NCBI RefSeq assembly: GCF_907164915.1
Contig: NC_061869.1
Span: forward strand, 15,911,125 to 15,975,124
Length of the DNA: 64,000 nucleotides
Direction of reading: 5' to 3'
Source: Impatiens glandulifera
Taxonomy: Eukaryota; Streptophyta; Magnoliopsida; Ericales; Balsaminaceae
The first letter of the stretch is position 1, and the number at the start of each line of letters is the position of its first letter. Of this stretch, positions 24,582 to 37,076 are shown in pieces. The notes under the pieces were generated by a model. It was given only the letters and a program-made list of their open reading frames with translations, was not told the origin of the DNA and did no database searches. A program made the translations under genes and the position numbers.

Positions 24582-25745
24582 ATGGAAAAGAAAACAATTC
24601 AGTTTATATTATGTTGTTTACTTATTTCATGTATACATTTCTTTCCTTCTATATGATTTAATTTTTCTAATTATTTATATTTATGAAATTTTATAAGTAT
24701 AAATTCAATAATGTTTTGTATGCTTTTAACTATATCTCTATTATTAATTAATTATTTAATATATAAATTTATCAAATATAATAACAAAATATAATAGTTT
24801 TTTAATAGTGTATATTTTTTATCTCGAATTATTAATTTTGATTTAACTTTAAATTTTGGTTAAATATCTTATTTTCTACACTTTTAATTTTTTTTATAAT
24901 TTAATTTCTGAACTGGTTTTCTAAGCATTAATTAAACTTTTAAGTGGTTACCCTTCAAATAAATAAAAATATGACACATTTATTTTGTTTTAATTTTAAA
25001 AAATAAATTATTTCAATGATTCTTTTACTTATAGTAATTAGGATTAAAAATAAATTATATGAAAAATATATAGGATTGGTTAATTTATCTTTTATTAGTA
25101 TATTATTTTTAATTATCATATATTTAAATATGGCAGGTATTTACATGGTTACACATTCCCAAGAGATTGCTATAAATTCAAATAATAATACATATTGCAA
25201 TTGCAAGGTAGAGTATAATAAAAACTTTAAATTTATTATGGTTAATTTGTAATATTATCCAAATAAAATTTTTAATTGGTTTAAATTTATATTTCTATTA
25301 ACTTAGATTTAATAATGAAATAATAGAATATTTAAATATCCATAAATGAATAAAAAGTAATAAAGGTATAGTATTGTGAAGAAAATATATTTAGTTTATT
25401 ATATACAAATTACAAACGTACAATATTATATATTTGTATAAAAGTGAAATAAACTTGTTTCTATATCAATTACGAAAATTATTATATATTATTAAAAAGT
25501 ATAAATTAGTTGTACTTAATATATAATCACGTTAAAATGATTGATTTATATATTTAATTTTGTTTTAACAATTTTTGTTTGTGTACGTTACAGACATAAA
25601 TGTACAACCTAACGGATTAGGAGGCGGATCTTACACTTGCAATGTACGAAGAAGTTGTAAAACTATAAATCCATGTTTTTGTTGTTATAGGGGTTTTGAA
25701 TCTATATGTTTTGGGTCAATAGCAATGTGTGTAGCATATTGTTAA
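24582..25745 (+). pseudogene. ESP5: ESF1/MEG-like peptide gene with 2-bp insertion in exon 2
   Basis: Exons are 24582-24630, 25137-25207 and 25594-25745. Exon 1 is open, with one Leu-to-Ile change. Exon 2 carries two extra bases in AATACATATTGC, is 71 long, and ends in a different phase; joined to exon 3 it reaches TAA at once. Unspliced, exon 2 would run 14 codons into the intron. Exon 3 itself is intact with all eight cysteine codons. Non-functional as assembled. Confidence 0.8.
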
Positions 25746-26290
25746 TAACTACTTTTAGGTGAGAACTTTACAATTTTAAGAGAATGAGATTATAATAATA
25801 ATAATATTTTATGCATAAAATTATGATTAATCTTTTAATCTTTTATTGTTAAATTAATAATATTAATTTTTTAAAACTATATAAATAAAATTTATTATAT
25901 ACAATTTTGTAAGAATTATAGATTTCACCTACTATATTAATTTAATGATGCTATATTTAAATTTTACATAATATGGATCATTAAGATTTTTTTAAATATA
26001 ACTTGGCTTTAAATTTAAGTTTAAGTAAGAAATTAAATATAAATTTTGAATATTATGTAATCTATACCTACACTATAAGATATTGATACAAATTAAATCA
26101 AACTGAAATGATATTGATTTAAGTTAAATTGTATAATGTAACAAAATAAATATTTCAACGAGCATGCTAGTTTAAAATGAAATATAAAATTTATATTTCA
26201 TTGGCCCTAAAGTACAATTTTATATTTTATTCTTAAACCTCAATTAAAGATTATATATTGGAATGTCTAATTTTGCATTCATATCTTGTT
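25746..26290 (+). other. ESP spacer, left part, before second insert copy
   Basis: Same spacer as 14516-15043 and cut at the same base, showing that the insert was duplicated with its flanks rather than re-inserted. Confidence 0.65.
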
Positions 26291-26298
26291 ACATGCGT

Positions 26299-26901
26299 CT
26301 ATCTTGTCATATTTAAGCCTGATATCAGTAATGAATTTTTACTTTCGTAGTAGGAGTTTGGCAATTGAGCGTCAATCGGTAATATGTAGTCTTTAATCAG
26401 ACGTAGCAACTTATCGAACGTAGAATTTGTCCATTGACATACATTCTTTATGTGAATTAGTTTCAGTAGTGCTGATAATTTCGTTATTCGAACACCTTCA
26501 TACAATGGCCATTTGCAATCATCAAGCAATTTATAAAATCTATGCGAATCTTCGATTGGTTCATAGTTGTTCGGGACATCATTAATGTTGGAGAACATAT
26601 CGTTTATAAAATCGTGCATATAACGTTCTTCATTGACCTCTTCATTAACTGTATTATTCATCTCCGGTCTCGCATCGTTGAATTCCGGTGCGGCATCCTC
26701 CGACTGATCATCATCATCATCATCGAAGTCATCGGCATCTTCATCGACATCGTCATTAACAACTTGAGTAGTACGTCTCTTTTCTCCATGACAATACCAG
26801 TACTCATAATGAACATTTATTCCATAAATGATTAGGTGAGTCTTCACTTCGTCTATTTCTATAAACGGCGTATTCAAGCATTTCACGCAAAGACATTTCA
26901 C
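26299..26901 (-). pseudogene. CACTA TNP2-like fragment, copy 2 (5' end deleted)
   Basis: 200 codons nearly identical to the copy 1 fragment from its CVKCLN motif onward. The first half of the transposase-associated domain is deleted: sequence jumps from CTCCTAACA straight to TTATTTCATTC at about 26925, joining exon to intron. The same join is in the copies at 41305 and 44203. It ends at the same truncated TNP2 position with the same frameshift. No activity is possible. Confidence 0.8.
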
Positions 26902-27404
26902 TGTTTGTCGGGATGTACTCCTAACATTATTTCATTCATACACATTTCAAAACAATTCTAATCCAACATAATTCTATTCATACACAATTCAAATTATCAT
27001 CATATATCCAAAAATAATATCAATCAAAATCATACATATATCAAACATAATTCCAACCTAATCTAACCTAAATCAATCCAAATAACCATAATGTTAATCC
27101 AAAAATAATATCAATCAAAATCATACATATATCAAACTTAATTACAACCTAATTTAACCAAAATAAAACATAGTTCCAACCTAATCTAACCTAAATCAAT
27201 CTAAATAACCAAATTAAAATCCAAATCATACATTTATCAAATTAAAATATAACCTAATCAAAACCTAAACTAACCAAAATCAAACATAATTCCAACTTAA
27301 TCTAACCTAAATCAATCCAAATAACCAAATTCAACCATAAATCTAATCACAAGAACTTAAACTAATCAAAATCAATATAAAATCCAATTCTAACTAAAAT
27401 CTAA

Positions 27405-27785
27405 TTTATTCATACAAAATCAAACCTAAAATCAAATTCATTCATACCAAATCCAAATCTAACATAAAATCAAAATCATTCATACAAAATTTAAATCAAA
27501 CCTAAAATCAAATTCATTCATACCAAATCCAAATCAAACCTAAAATCAAATTCATTCATACCAAATCCAAATCAAACCTAAAATCAAATTCATTCATACC
27601 AAATCCAAATCAAACCTAAAATTAAATTCATTCATACCAAATCCAAATCAAACCTAAAATCTAATTCATTCATACCAAATCCAAATCAAACCTAAAATCA
27701 AATTCATTCATACCAAATCCAAATCAAACCTAAAATCAAATTCATTCATACCAAATCCAAATCAAACCTAAAATCTAATTCAACC
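27405..27785. repeat. 38-bp minisatellite, copy 2
   Basis: About nine units of the TTCATTCATACCAAATCC repeat, slightly more than in copy 1. Confidence 0.8.
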
Positions 27786-28194
27786 TAATATTAACCCAAA
27801 ATTATGTAACTCCTATTATTAATAATAAAATTCTAATAATAATAAGAACCTAAAAAACTTACCTTTAGCTGTTGTAGGAGGAGGAGCACGACGATCTTCA
27901 ACAAACGGAGGGCACTGTAGGTGGAGGAGCGACGGCTGCAGGCGGAGGATGAGGCGCTGCAACGGAGTCTTCACTCGGCTGGAGGCGCGGCGATCTCTTG
28001 ATCTTCAATCGGCGTCGTCTTCAAGCAGTAGACGGATCTTCAAATTGCGTCGTCGTCGAGTGGGAGGCGTCGTCGTCGGGTGGGGCGGCGGCGTTGTCGG
28101 GTGAGAGGTGGCGGAAAATGAATCGGGGGAGAAAGAGAGGGTAAGAGTAATCGGGGAAAGAAAGAAAGAAAGTCGCGGTTTTGTTTTTTTAATT

Positions 28195-28475
28195 GGTAAT
28201 TACCGAAAGTTATTTGATTAACTTTCGGTTTTGATCAATTGATTAATTTCGAGAGTTAATCATATAACTCTCGGTTTTGATTTTTCATATTTCTGAGAGA
28301 TTTGGATATATCTCTCGGTTTTGATCATTTAAATTCCGAGAGATGTGTCTAAATCTCTCGGTTTTGACATATGTACAATTAAATGTAAATAGATAAAACC
28401 GAGAGATTTGTGTATATCTCTCGGTTTTGATCATTATTTCTGAAAGTTATATAATTAATTTTCGGTTTTACAACT
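28195..28475. repeat. Subterminal palindromic repeats, copy 2
   Basis: Same five-palindrome block as 17330-17615, following the GC-rich block at 27870-28150. Confidence 0.7.
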
Positions 28476-29145
28476 TGACAAATTGTTAAATTAATTGGTT
28501 TCTCACTTTCTAATAACCTTGAACAACATTAATTTAACACATTTGATATCCGTAAAACATTTCCCAATCCATATGATCAAACATTACACAAATACATAGG
28601 ATAATCAAACATAAACATTCATATACACTTCTCTATATAATCAAACACAATCATGAACATGTTAACATTAAACACAATCTCAATTTTTAAAATATAACAC
28701 ACATTTGATTATATTAGTTAGGAGTCTAGATTGGAAAGTAAAAAACCAATTATTTTCACAATTTGTGAAATGGTAATTCCGAAGGTTAATGGTATAACTT
28801 TCGGTTTTGATAGCTATTTTCGAAAGTTATACCATTAATTTCGGAATTACTATTTCACAAATTGTTAAATTAATTGGTTTTTAATCTTCTAATGACTTTG
28901 AACAACATTAATTTAACACATTTGATAACTTTAAAACATTACAAAATCCATATGATCAAACTTTATACACATTCATATGATCATCAAACACAAACATACA
29001 TATACACTTCTTTATATAATCAAACACAATCATAAACATTTTAACATTAAACACAATCTCAATTTTTAAAATATAACACACACTTGATTATATTAGTTAG
29101 AAGTCTAGATTAGTATGTTAAAAACAAAATAATTTAACAAATTAG
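28476..29145. other. Internally duplicated AT-rich stretch, copy 2
   Basis: The CATATGATCAAAC...AATCTCAATTTTTAAAA block occurs twice (28500-28740 and 28860-29110), separated by a CCGAAGG palindrome; copy 1 has it once. No gene. Confidence 0.6.
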
Positions 29146-29257
29146 GAAGTAGTAAAACCGAAAGTTATACCATTAACTTTCGGTTTTGATGGGTATTTGC
29201 GAAAGTTTTTGAATAAACCTCTCGGTCCTGACCTTAAACAGAATGTTTTTGGGAAGG

Positions 29258-29950
29258 GTCAAAACCGAAGGTTTATTTGAAAACCTTCGGTTTTGACCCT
29301 TCCCAACACTTAGAATTTTTTCTGCTTTTTTAAACAAGGGTCAAAACCGAAGGTTTATTTGAAAACCTTTGGTTTTGACCATTCCCAACACTTAATATTT
29401 TTTCTGCTTTTTTTAAACAAGGGTCAAAACTGAAGGTTTATTTGAAAACCTTCGGTTTTGACCCTTCCCAACACTTAGAATTTTTTCTGTTTTTTTTAAA
29501 CAAGGGTCAAAACCGAATGTTTATTTGAAAACTTTCGGTTTTGACCATTCCCAACACTTAGAATTTTTTCTACTTTTTTTAAACAAGGGTCAAAACCGAA
29601 GGTTTATTTGAAAACCTTCGATTTTGACCCTTCCCAACACTTAGAATTTTTCTGCTTTTTTTAAACAACGGTTAAAACCAAAGGTTTATTTGAAAACCTT
29701 CGGTTTTGATCCTTCCCAAAACTTAGAATTTTTTCTGCTTTTTTTAGACAAGGGTCAAAACCGAAGGTTTATTTGAAAACCTTCGGTTTTGACCCTTCCC
29801 AATACTTAGAATTTTTATGCTTTTATTAAACAAGGGTCAAAACCGAAGGTTTATTTGAAAACCTTCGGTTTTGACCCTTCCCAACACTTAGAATTTTTTC
29901 TGCTTTTTTTAAATAAGGGTCAAAACCAAAGGTTTTCAAATAAACCTTCG
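29258..29950. repeat. 83-bp palindromic tandem repeat, about 9 units, copy 2
   Basis: Units start at 29258, 29340, 29423 and so on. Each holds a near-perfect inverted repeat of about 19-base arms (GTCAAAACCGAAGG arm) around TTTATTTGAAA, plus a TTAGAATTTTTTCTGC linker. Expanded from three units in copy 1. Single-base variants hit both arms independently. Confidence 0.9.
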
Positions 29951-30168
29951 CAATTACCCTATTTTTTTTGACAAAGGTAAAAATATATCATGTTCTATAA
30001 TTTTCTCAAATAAAGACAATCTAATAAATAAAGGAAAAGAATTCATAAACAACATTAATAAACCAAAACCAAAGGATAATAATAATTCATAATTATGAAA
30101 GCAAACACACACCAAAATGTCATCATTTGTACGGAAAAGATAACACATAATTAATCAAACAATATAAT

Positions 30169-30396
30169 CTAGAAATTAGTAGATGTGGGGGGAGGAGGGG
30201 GTGGTTGATTCTGCCTCTTCAACAATTCAATTTGATGTTCGAGATTCTCCAATTTTTGCGTCATTTCAGCCCTGTCTGCTTTAATTTCAGTAAGCAATTG
30301 GCCTCTTTCCGCATCCCTCAATCGAATTTGCTCTAATTCCAACGTAATTTTTCTCACCTCTTCTTCACGTGCTGCAGTTTTTGATACTACTAGCAA
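30169..30396 (-). pseudogene. Coiled-coil exon of En/Spm-type second ORF, copy 2
   Basis: 75 codons. It keeps an eight-residue Arg-Asp-Ala-Glu-rich insert missing from copy 1 and ends in a poly-Pro run before Thr-Ser-Thr-Asn-Phe. The upstream part has lost one G, so the acceptor-proximal Met is out of frame, and the same TAG precedes it. Non-functional. Confidence 0.55.
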
Positions 30397-30904
30397 ATTC
30401 TAGTATTGCCGGGATAGTTTATCTGGTGTACGTCGAATACTTTGTCATGACTCACCATCCTAAATTCATTTCATATATATATATATATATATATTAATCA
30501 AACAAAATAACTGTATTCCAAATCTAATATAACTTAAATCAAACACAATAACTAAAATATATCATTCATTTAACAAAATCTAACAAAATCATATATATTT
30601 AACAAACTAACCTAAATCTAATCTAAACAATAACAAATCTAAATCAAACTACCAAACAAATAATCTAAACGAGCCTAAATCTAGATAATATAAACTAAAT
30701 TAAATGATAACAAATTTAAATCTAATAATTAACAAAAAAAAAACAAATAAATCTAACCTGGAACGCGAGAGGACGAAAAAGAGAAGCGGCGGAGGCGGTT
30801 GCGGCGCGGAAGAGAGAGAAAGAAGAGAGGCGAATGAAAAAGAGAAGGGTTATGGTTTGTATTTATAAATGTATCAAATGGGTGTTAAAATAATATTAAA
30901 TGGT

Positions 30905-31495
30905 GCAGCAGAGTATCAAAATTAAGTGTTAAAATATGGGTATCAAATTTTGATACGGGACCAAATTTGATGTGGCTCAATCACAGCGTGCCAAGTGGCA
31001 GCGCTGGTGGTTACTTTTTTGTTTTTGTTTTCTTTTTTAAATACACTTTTACATAATAATTGATCAATATATATATATATATATCATTATTTTTTATTTT
31101 TCGAGATCTATAAATAGAGACTTGGTTTGTGTCATTTGGACACCAAAAAATTTCTGAAATTTTCCACCATATTATCATCCTTGTTTGTATCACTTTTCTT
31201 TTGAAATCTTCAAACTCTTTCAGGGATCCTTCACAAAACTACAACTTCTTTCCAAATTACTTCTCAATCAAGCTCAAAACCCAAATATACAACATTCGAA
31301 CTAAAACATGATGAATTACCCATGGTTAAAAAAAATGAAATTATGTATAAATGATGTGAAAGTGAGAGAATATGAAAAAGTAATTTTGATACCTTGAATA
31401 ACACTCTGTTGTAGGATATGCTAAAAACTGGGTGTTAAAATAGGTGTTAAGCTGACGTGGCAGGGTATTATATGAAAAAATTTGATACCCTGCTG
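30905..31495. mobile_element. MITE-like element with imperfect 19-bp terminal inverted repeats, copy 1
   Basis: GCAGCAGAGTATCAAAATT at the left pairs with the complement of the right end (ACAGCAGGGTATCAAATTT), 16 of 19 matching. It is about 590 bp with no transposase. It contains a CTATAAATAGAG box near 31107 and a short plus-strand frame (31129-31311) that is not conserved in the sister at 48166-48743. It replaces the outer palindromes seen in copy 1. Superfamily not assigned. Confidence 0.4.
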
Positions 31496-31639
31496 TGGAT
31501 AAACTTAATGTAGAAAATCTTTAAATAATGGTAAGAAAATTTCAATATATATATATATTACAATGAGCAAATAGAATCCAAATAAAATTTTGTATTACTC
31601 AAGCTTGCAAGTGCAAACACTAAAAGAAGTAACATAAAG

Positions 31640-32486
31640 ATGGGTTTTCCAAAGATTATTTTCTTTATTATTGTGCTAGGTAAATCTTTCAACCTAAAAA
31701 TATTTAATATGGATGATATTAATTTTTTAGATGAATTGTTTTAGAGAAATATTAAGAAAATGTTGAATGTATAACCGATTAAACAACAAGTTTTCAATAG
31801 GATGAATATTGCATATTAAGAAAATCTATTAGAATAAGAAAAACAACTATACATAGTGATTATGTTGTGTATTTACAATAATAGAAATTAATATTGGAGT
31901 TCAAAATAATCTTTGATATTTTATGAAGTTATAAGTTATAAGGGATAAATGATCAGATTTATGGAATAATGCTACGAAAAAAGAGTTGAACATTATGCCA
32001 TCAAATTGATTCTAGGATCTTGTTGAATTGTCTAGTGATATAAAAGTTTTTTAATGTAACAATTATTTACAAGACATCTTTAAGAGACCTAAAGAAAGAC
32101 TCATTACCAAAGAGTTCACCCATAGAGGAAGAATTGATTATCATACTTATATTGATAGATTAACTTCTCACCCAATTATTATATGTTCTTTACATTTTTT
32201 TATTTATTGATTATTTATTTTATTTTTTTCAATAATTCTGAATGTCTCTATTTTCTTTGTTGCATAAATATTAGGAATGGTCACATTGTCAAAGGCATCT
32301 AAAGGATCAGAATATGGATCTGAGAAAAAACTTGTCAACATATGTGAGACTCATCAACAATGTTATGCTTATTGTCGTACCCCTTTTGCAATTTGTTTTA
32401 TGAGAATGTGCATATGCTTTAATGAAAAGAAGACTCTCAAGGCTAGTGATATCTCATCAATTGATTCACCCGAACGACTCCATTGA
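31640..32486 (+). CDS. DEF2: defensin-like secreted cysteine-rich peptide
   Basis: Exons 31640-31679 and 32275-32486 have the same phase-1 intron as DEF1 (595 bases) and give an 83-residue preprotein. It differs from DEF1 only by Phe44-to-Tyr and Tyr51-to-Phe, both inside the cysteine core. Signal peptide, all six cysteines and the acidic tail are identical. Both splice signals (G/GTAAAT and TTAG/GA) are intact. It lies 11.33 kb from DEF1, the period of the large duplication. Confidence 0.65.
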
Positions 32487-34170
32487 AATTTGCATATAAT
32501 GTTTAGGCCTAAATATGAGAATTGTGAGTGCGAATTCTTATTGTATTGTTATTATGGGAACTCGAAGGATTATTTGAGATGCACACATACAAATATATAA
32601 TAAAATAATTTTGAAATAAAACTTTACAATAATTTTAAGATCTATTATATTCGAAACGTGAAATACTTAATATGTCACAAAAATTAACAGTAAACAAATT
32701 GTCATGAAAATTGAATGAACAATTTAGGTTATTGTAATACAAATAGAGTATTCAGTGAAATAAAATTGTTTAACATTATTTATTTATTTTTAAGTTGTAC
32801 CGACTCATGTTGTGAAGGAAGGATCGATATGAATATCAAACTTTATTTCATAGTATTTATATGAGTTGGTCTCTCTTATTCTTAAGCAAGTCTTCAAAAG
32901 GGCGATTTATAATTTATCTTTTGTATATCAATTAATTTTGATTCTTTTATTTTTCTTTATTCTTTTTCGACCGAAATGTATGTATAAGTAGTTCCATGTG
33001 TAACATATTACTCTAATTTAAATAATAAGCGTGCAAAACATTGGTTCCGTATTACTCTTATTTAAATAATAAAATAATTAAGTTTAATAATAAATCAATA
33101 AAATTAACTGTCATCTTTAAATAAGAGTAATACACCCAATATTTTACACACTTTTGTTAATCTATAAATTATATATATATGGATTAACAAAATTACAAAA
33201 CCTTTGCATGCATGACATAGTGCTCTTATTTAAATAATAAAAATAATTAAATTTAATACTAAATCAATACAATTATCTGTCTTTAAAATATATTCCTATT
33301 ATTAGCATAGAAATGTTAATTTATAAATTTATATACTTAGATTCTAAATTAAACACTTATTTTGTAAATCTATAAAAGCTGAACATTTTTTAAACATGTA
33401 AAAGTTGTGTTTATAAATATTATAATCATTTATTCACAGCTTTCATTATGTAAACAAATATTTACTATTGACTTATATCTAATTGTATTACTTTCCTAGT
33501 TAATTGTATTAATTTCCTAGTTAAAAATTCTAATATAAATGGTTCAATTGCTATTTGAGACTGAAAATTGGGTTGCGGTTTGAATTATTAAAATTTTAAT
33601 AATTAATAAAAAAAAAATAATGGAAAAAACGTCTAAAATATTGTTTTTACGTTTTATTTTTTCTAGTAAATTTCACTTTTTTAATTAAATGCTATTTATA
33701 AACGTTTTAGACGTTTTGTTTTTAAAAAATTGAATATAATTTATGGGATTTACGTATTCTAATTTTTCGAAGTTTGTTTGAGTGTTTAAAAAAAATTTTG
33801 AAAAAATTTGAATAAGATATAATTTTAAAAAAAAAGATAATTTATAACAACATAACTTTGTGTTTAAATTGAGTATTTGTTTCAGATATACAAGTTCAAT
33901 ACTAACGAATACGGGTTGAATGCTTTCAAAAATGTGTAATATATTTAATTAATTGGAAAAATCGAAAAAATAGAAAATATCTATTTTGTTTTTACAAATG
34001 TGGTAAATTAATTCAAAAAAAAATGAAAATATTAAGTTAAAGTAAGAAGGTGGAGAGCGTTTATGAAAAAAAAATGACTAAACAGATATAATTTGAACCA
34101 CATATAACAGAGTCAAAGTTCAAGCCCTATTGATAAAAAAGGATTCATGTTCGAGCATAAATAATAATTG
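32487..34170 (+). other. DEF2 downstream non-coding region
   Basis: Sister of 21162-22860 with small indels; no gene. The foldback at 21743 is conserved here at about 33055-33135. Confidence 0.5.
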
Positions 34171-34227
34171 GGCTATAAATCAAACATCTAACTCTAAATT
34201 GCATAATAAGTTGTAAATTATAAATAT

Positions 34228-34268
<41 letters not shown>

Positions 34269-34314
34269 AGAGTAATTTAATATTGAGTCGGAAGAGAATA
34301 GCTCTAGAGATTTC

Positions 34315-34509
34315 ATGTGGGATTTTTCGGTGAAATTTTCTGGCAACAAATTTTTGAAATTGTTCTCCAATAACGTGCACATCATTCTACTCAGCAATAA
34401 TAACAAATCAGAAACTCAATCGCATCACCATAAAAACAAGAAACGTCGTTCGTCAACTCAATCGCATCACCATAAAAGCAAGAAACGTCGTTCGTCGATT
34501 GAAACATGA
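34315..34509 (+). CDS. Short His/Lys/Arg-repeat ORF, second copy (doubtful gene)
   Basis: The same 64 residues as 22981-23175, after an ESP promoter remnant and a longer TA-rich run (34225-34268). See that entry for doubts. Confidence 0.25.
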   Translation: MWDFSVKFSGNKFLKLFSNNVHIILLSNNNKSETQSHHHKNKKRRSSTQSHHHKSKKRRSSIET

Positions 34510-34569
34510 TCCGCACAGTTGAAACAACACAATCGACGACACAATCAGCACAGTTAGCACAACACAATC

Positions 34570-35915
34570 GAATATTTTTATTTCTCAACTAAACCAATAC
34601 AAGTTGACTTCAATTCCACTTTGAAATGAATATGTTTATTATTAATAAGAATTATATTTTAATTCTTACTAAATTTATGATTATAGTTAAACTTCTAATT
34701 GATTAAATAATTAAGTTATTTAAATCACAAAATATTTATTGAAAAAATTAAAAATTAATCATTACCTTAATATTTATTAAGTTATCTTAATTAAAATTTT
34801 GGTGCATAATAAAAAAACCCGAAAATAATACTTTAATTTTATAATCTATATTTTGGTTTGATAATATATAACCCTATTTACAAATAAATACATAACATAA
34901 TTGATTTGAGAAAATTGTATATCCAAAACTCAATTTAGTCTACATTAAGTATAAATACCATTAACTTTATAGATTTTATGAATTTGGACATAACTATTTT
35001 TTACTATAACTTTCAAACAAAAATTAAATATTTTTATTCATGTTTGTCTTTTTCAATGAGAAATAGTTCTCTTTTAACTTTGTACAAAGTGAATTTGATT
35101 ATACTATTACTTTTCATCAATAATTTTTTTAAAAATTGTTTAATTAATTAATATTTGAATATTATTAAAATTAATATAAAAAAATAATTTAAATGGATCA
35201 ATATAATAGTATAAGTAAAGAAATGAATTTGTTTTCCATATTATTTGTTTATAAACAAAACAAAACAAATTATATAGATAAATTTATTTATAAAACATTA
35301 ACATAATTTCTTATGATAATTTTAATAAATTAAAATCTTATTTATAAATAATTATATATTGTTATTTCATACATTAAAAAAATAATATCACAATTTCTTC
35401 TTATTAAATTTTTTCATTTTAATTATTATATTAATATTTTACTAATTTATTTATTTGTTTGTTAAATTATACAATTAAATATGAAAATAAATTTAATTTT
35501 TAAAACATTAGAAAATTTCCTTAAGATAACAATATTAATAATAATGTAATAATGCTTTTATAAAGGATAATATTTTGTTATTGAATTTATTAATAACATA
35601 TTATCATAAAGTTTTTCTTAAAATAATTATGTATATTATTTTATTATTTAGGTTATAATCTCTTAAATAAAAAAATTATGTTTTTGTTATTACAATTATT
35701 AAGAATATTTTGTCATAATATTTTCTATAAAGAATTATATTTTGTTGCCTATTATATATTTAATAAAGAAATTATCACCATTTTTATTAACATTACCTTA
35801 AAATATTATACTAACATTCTACTAATGGATTTATTTGTGTATATATTAGAAGTACTCTATAAATCATACATCTCTACATTGCATAATAAGTTATAAAAAA
35901 TATAATTTGATAACT
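34570..35915 (+). other. ESP spacer with promoter of ESP6
   Basis: ESP spacer right part. No gene supported; the recurrent 72-codon hydrophobic frame is at 35678-35896. Confidence 0.6.
35858..35864 (+). promoter_or_regulatory. TATA box of ESP6
   Basis: TATAAAT in CTCTATAAATCATAC, 58 bases before the ATG. Same place and spacing in ESP4, ESP5 and ESP7. Confidence 0.6.
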
Positions 35916-37076
35916 ATGGAAAAGAAAACAATTCAGTTTCTATTATGTTGTTTACTTATTTCATGTATACACTTCTTTCCTTCTATATGATTTAATTTTT
36001 CTAATTATTTATATTTATGAAATTTTATAATTATAAATTCAATAATGTTTTGTATGTTTTTAACTATATCTATATTATTAATTAATTATTTAATATATAA
36101 ATTTATCAAATATAATAACAAAATATAATAGTTTTTTAATAGTGTATATTTTTTATCTCGAATTATTAATTTTGATTTAACTTTAAATTTTGGTTAAATA
36201 TCTTATTTTCTACACTTTTAATTTTTTTATAATTTAATTTCTGAACTGGTTTTCTAAGCATTAATTAAACTTTTAAGTGGTTACCCTTCAAATAAATAAA
36301 AATATGACACATTTATTTTGTTTTAATTTTAAAAAATAAATTATTTCAATGATTCTTTTACTTATAGTAATTAGGATTAAAAATAAATTATATGAAAAAT
36401 ATATAGGATTGGTCAATTTATCTTTTATTAGTATATTATTTTTAATTATCATATATTTAAATATGGCAGGTATTTACATGGTTACACATGCCCAAGAGAT
36501 TGCTATAAATTCAAATAATAATACATTGCAATTGCAAGGTAGAGTATAATAAAAACTTTAAATTTATTATGGTTAATTTTTAATATTATCCAAACAAAAT
36601 TTTAAATTGGTTTAAATTTATATTTCTATTAACTTAGATTTAATAATGAAATAATAGAATATTTAAATATCCATAAATGAATAAAAAGTAATAAAGATAT
36701 AATATTGTGAAGAAAATATATTTAGTTTATTATATACAAATTACAAACTGTACAATATTATATATTTGTATAAAGTGAAATAAACTTGTTTCTATATCAA
36801 TTACGAAAATTATTATATATTATTAAAAAGTATAAATTAGTTGTACTTAATATATAATCACGTTAAAATGATTGATTTATATATTTAATTTTGTTTTAAC
36901 AATTTTTGTTTGTGTACGTTACAGGCATAAATGTACAACCTAACGGATTAGGAGGCGGATCTTACACTTGCAATGTACGAAGAAGTTGTAAAACTATAAA
37001 TCCATGTTTTTGTTGTTATAGGGGTTTTGAATCTATATGTTTTGGGTCAATAGCAATGTGTGTAGCTTATTGTTAA
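35916..37076 (+). CDS. ESP6: intact ESF1/MEG-like secreted eight-cysteine peptide
   Basis: Exons 35916-35964, 36470-36538 and 36925-37076, all GT-AG and phase 1, give 89 residues. Residues 1-24 are a signal peptide (MEKKTIQFLLCCLLIS start) with a likely cut after Thr-His-Ala. Residues 25-54 are an Asn/Gln/Gly-rich linker. The C-terminal domain has cysteines at 55, 61, 67, 69, 70, 78, 85 and 89: C-x5-C-x5-C-x-CC-x7-C-x6-C-x3-C, ending on the last Cys. The Cys-x-Cys-Cys centre and final C-x3-C resemble the ESF1/MEG family, which act as secreted signals between maternal tissue or endosperm and embryo. Family assignment is from cysteine pattern and exon layout, not a search. Function here is unknown. 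Confidence 0.7.
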
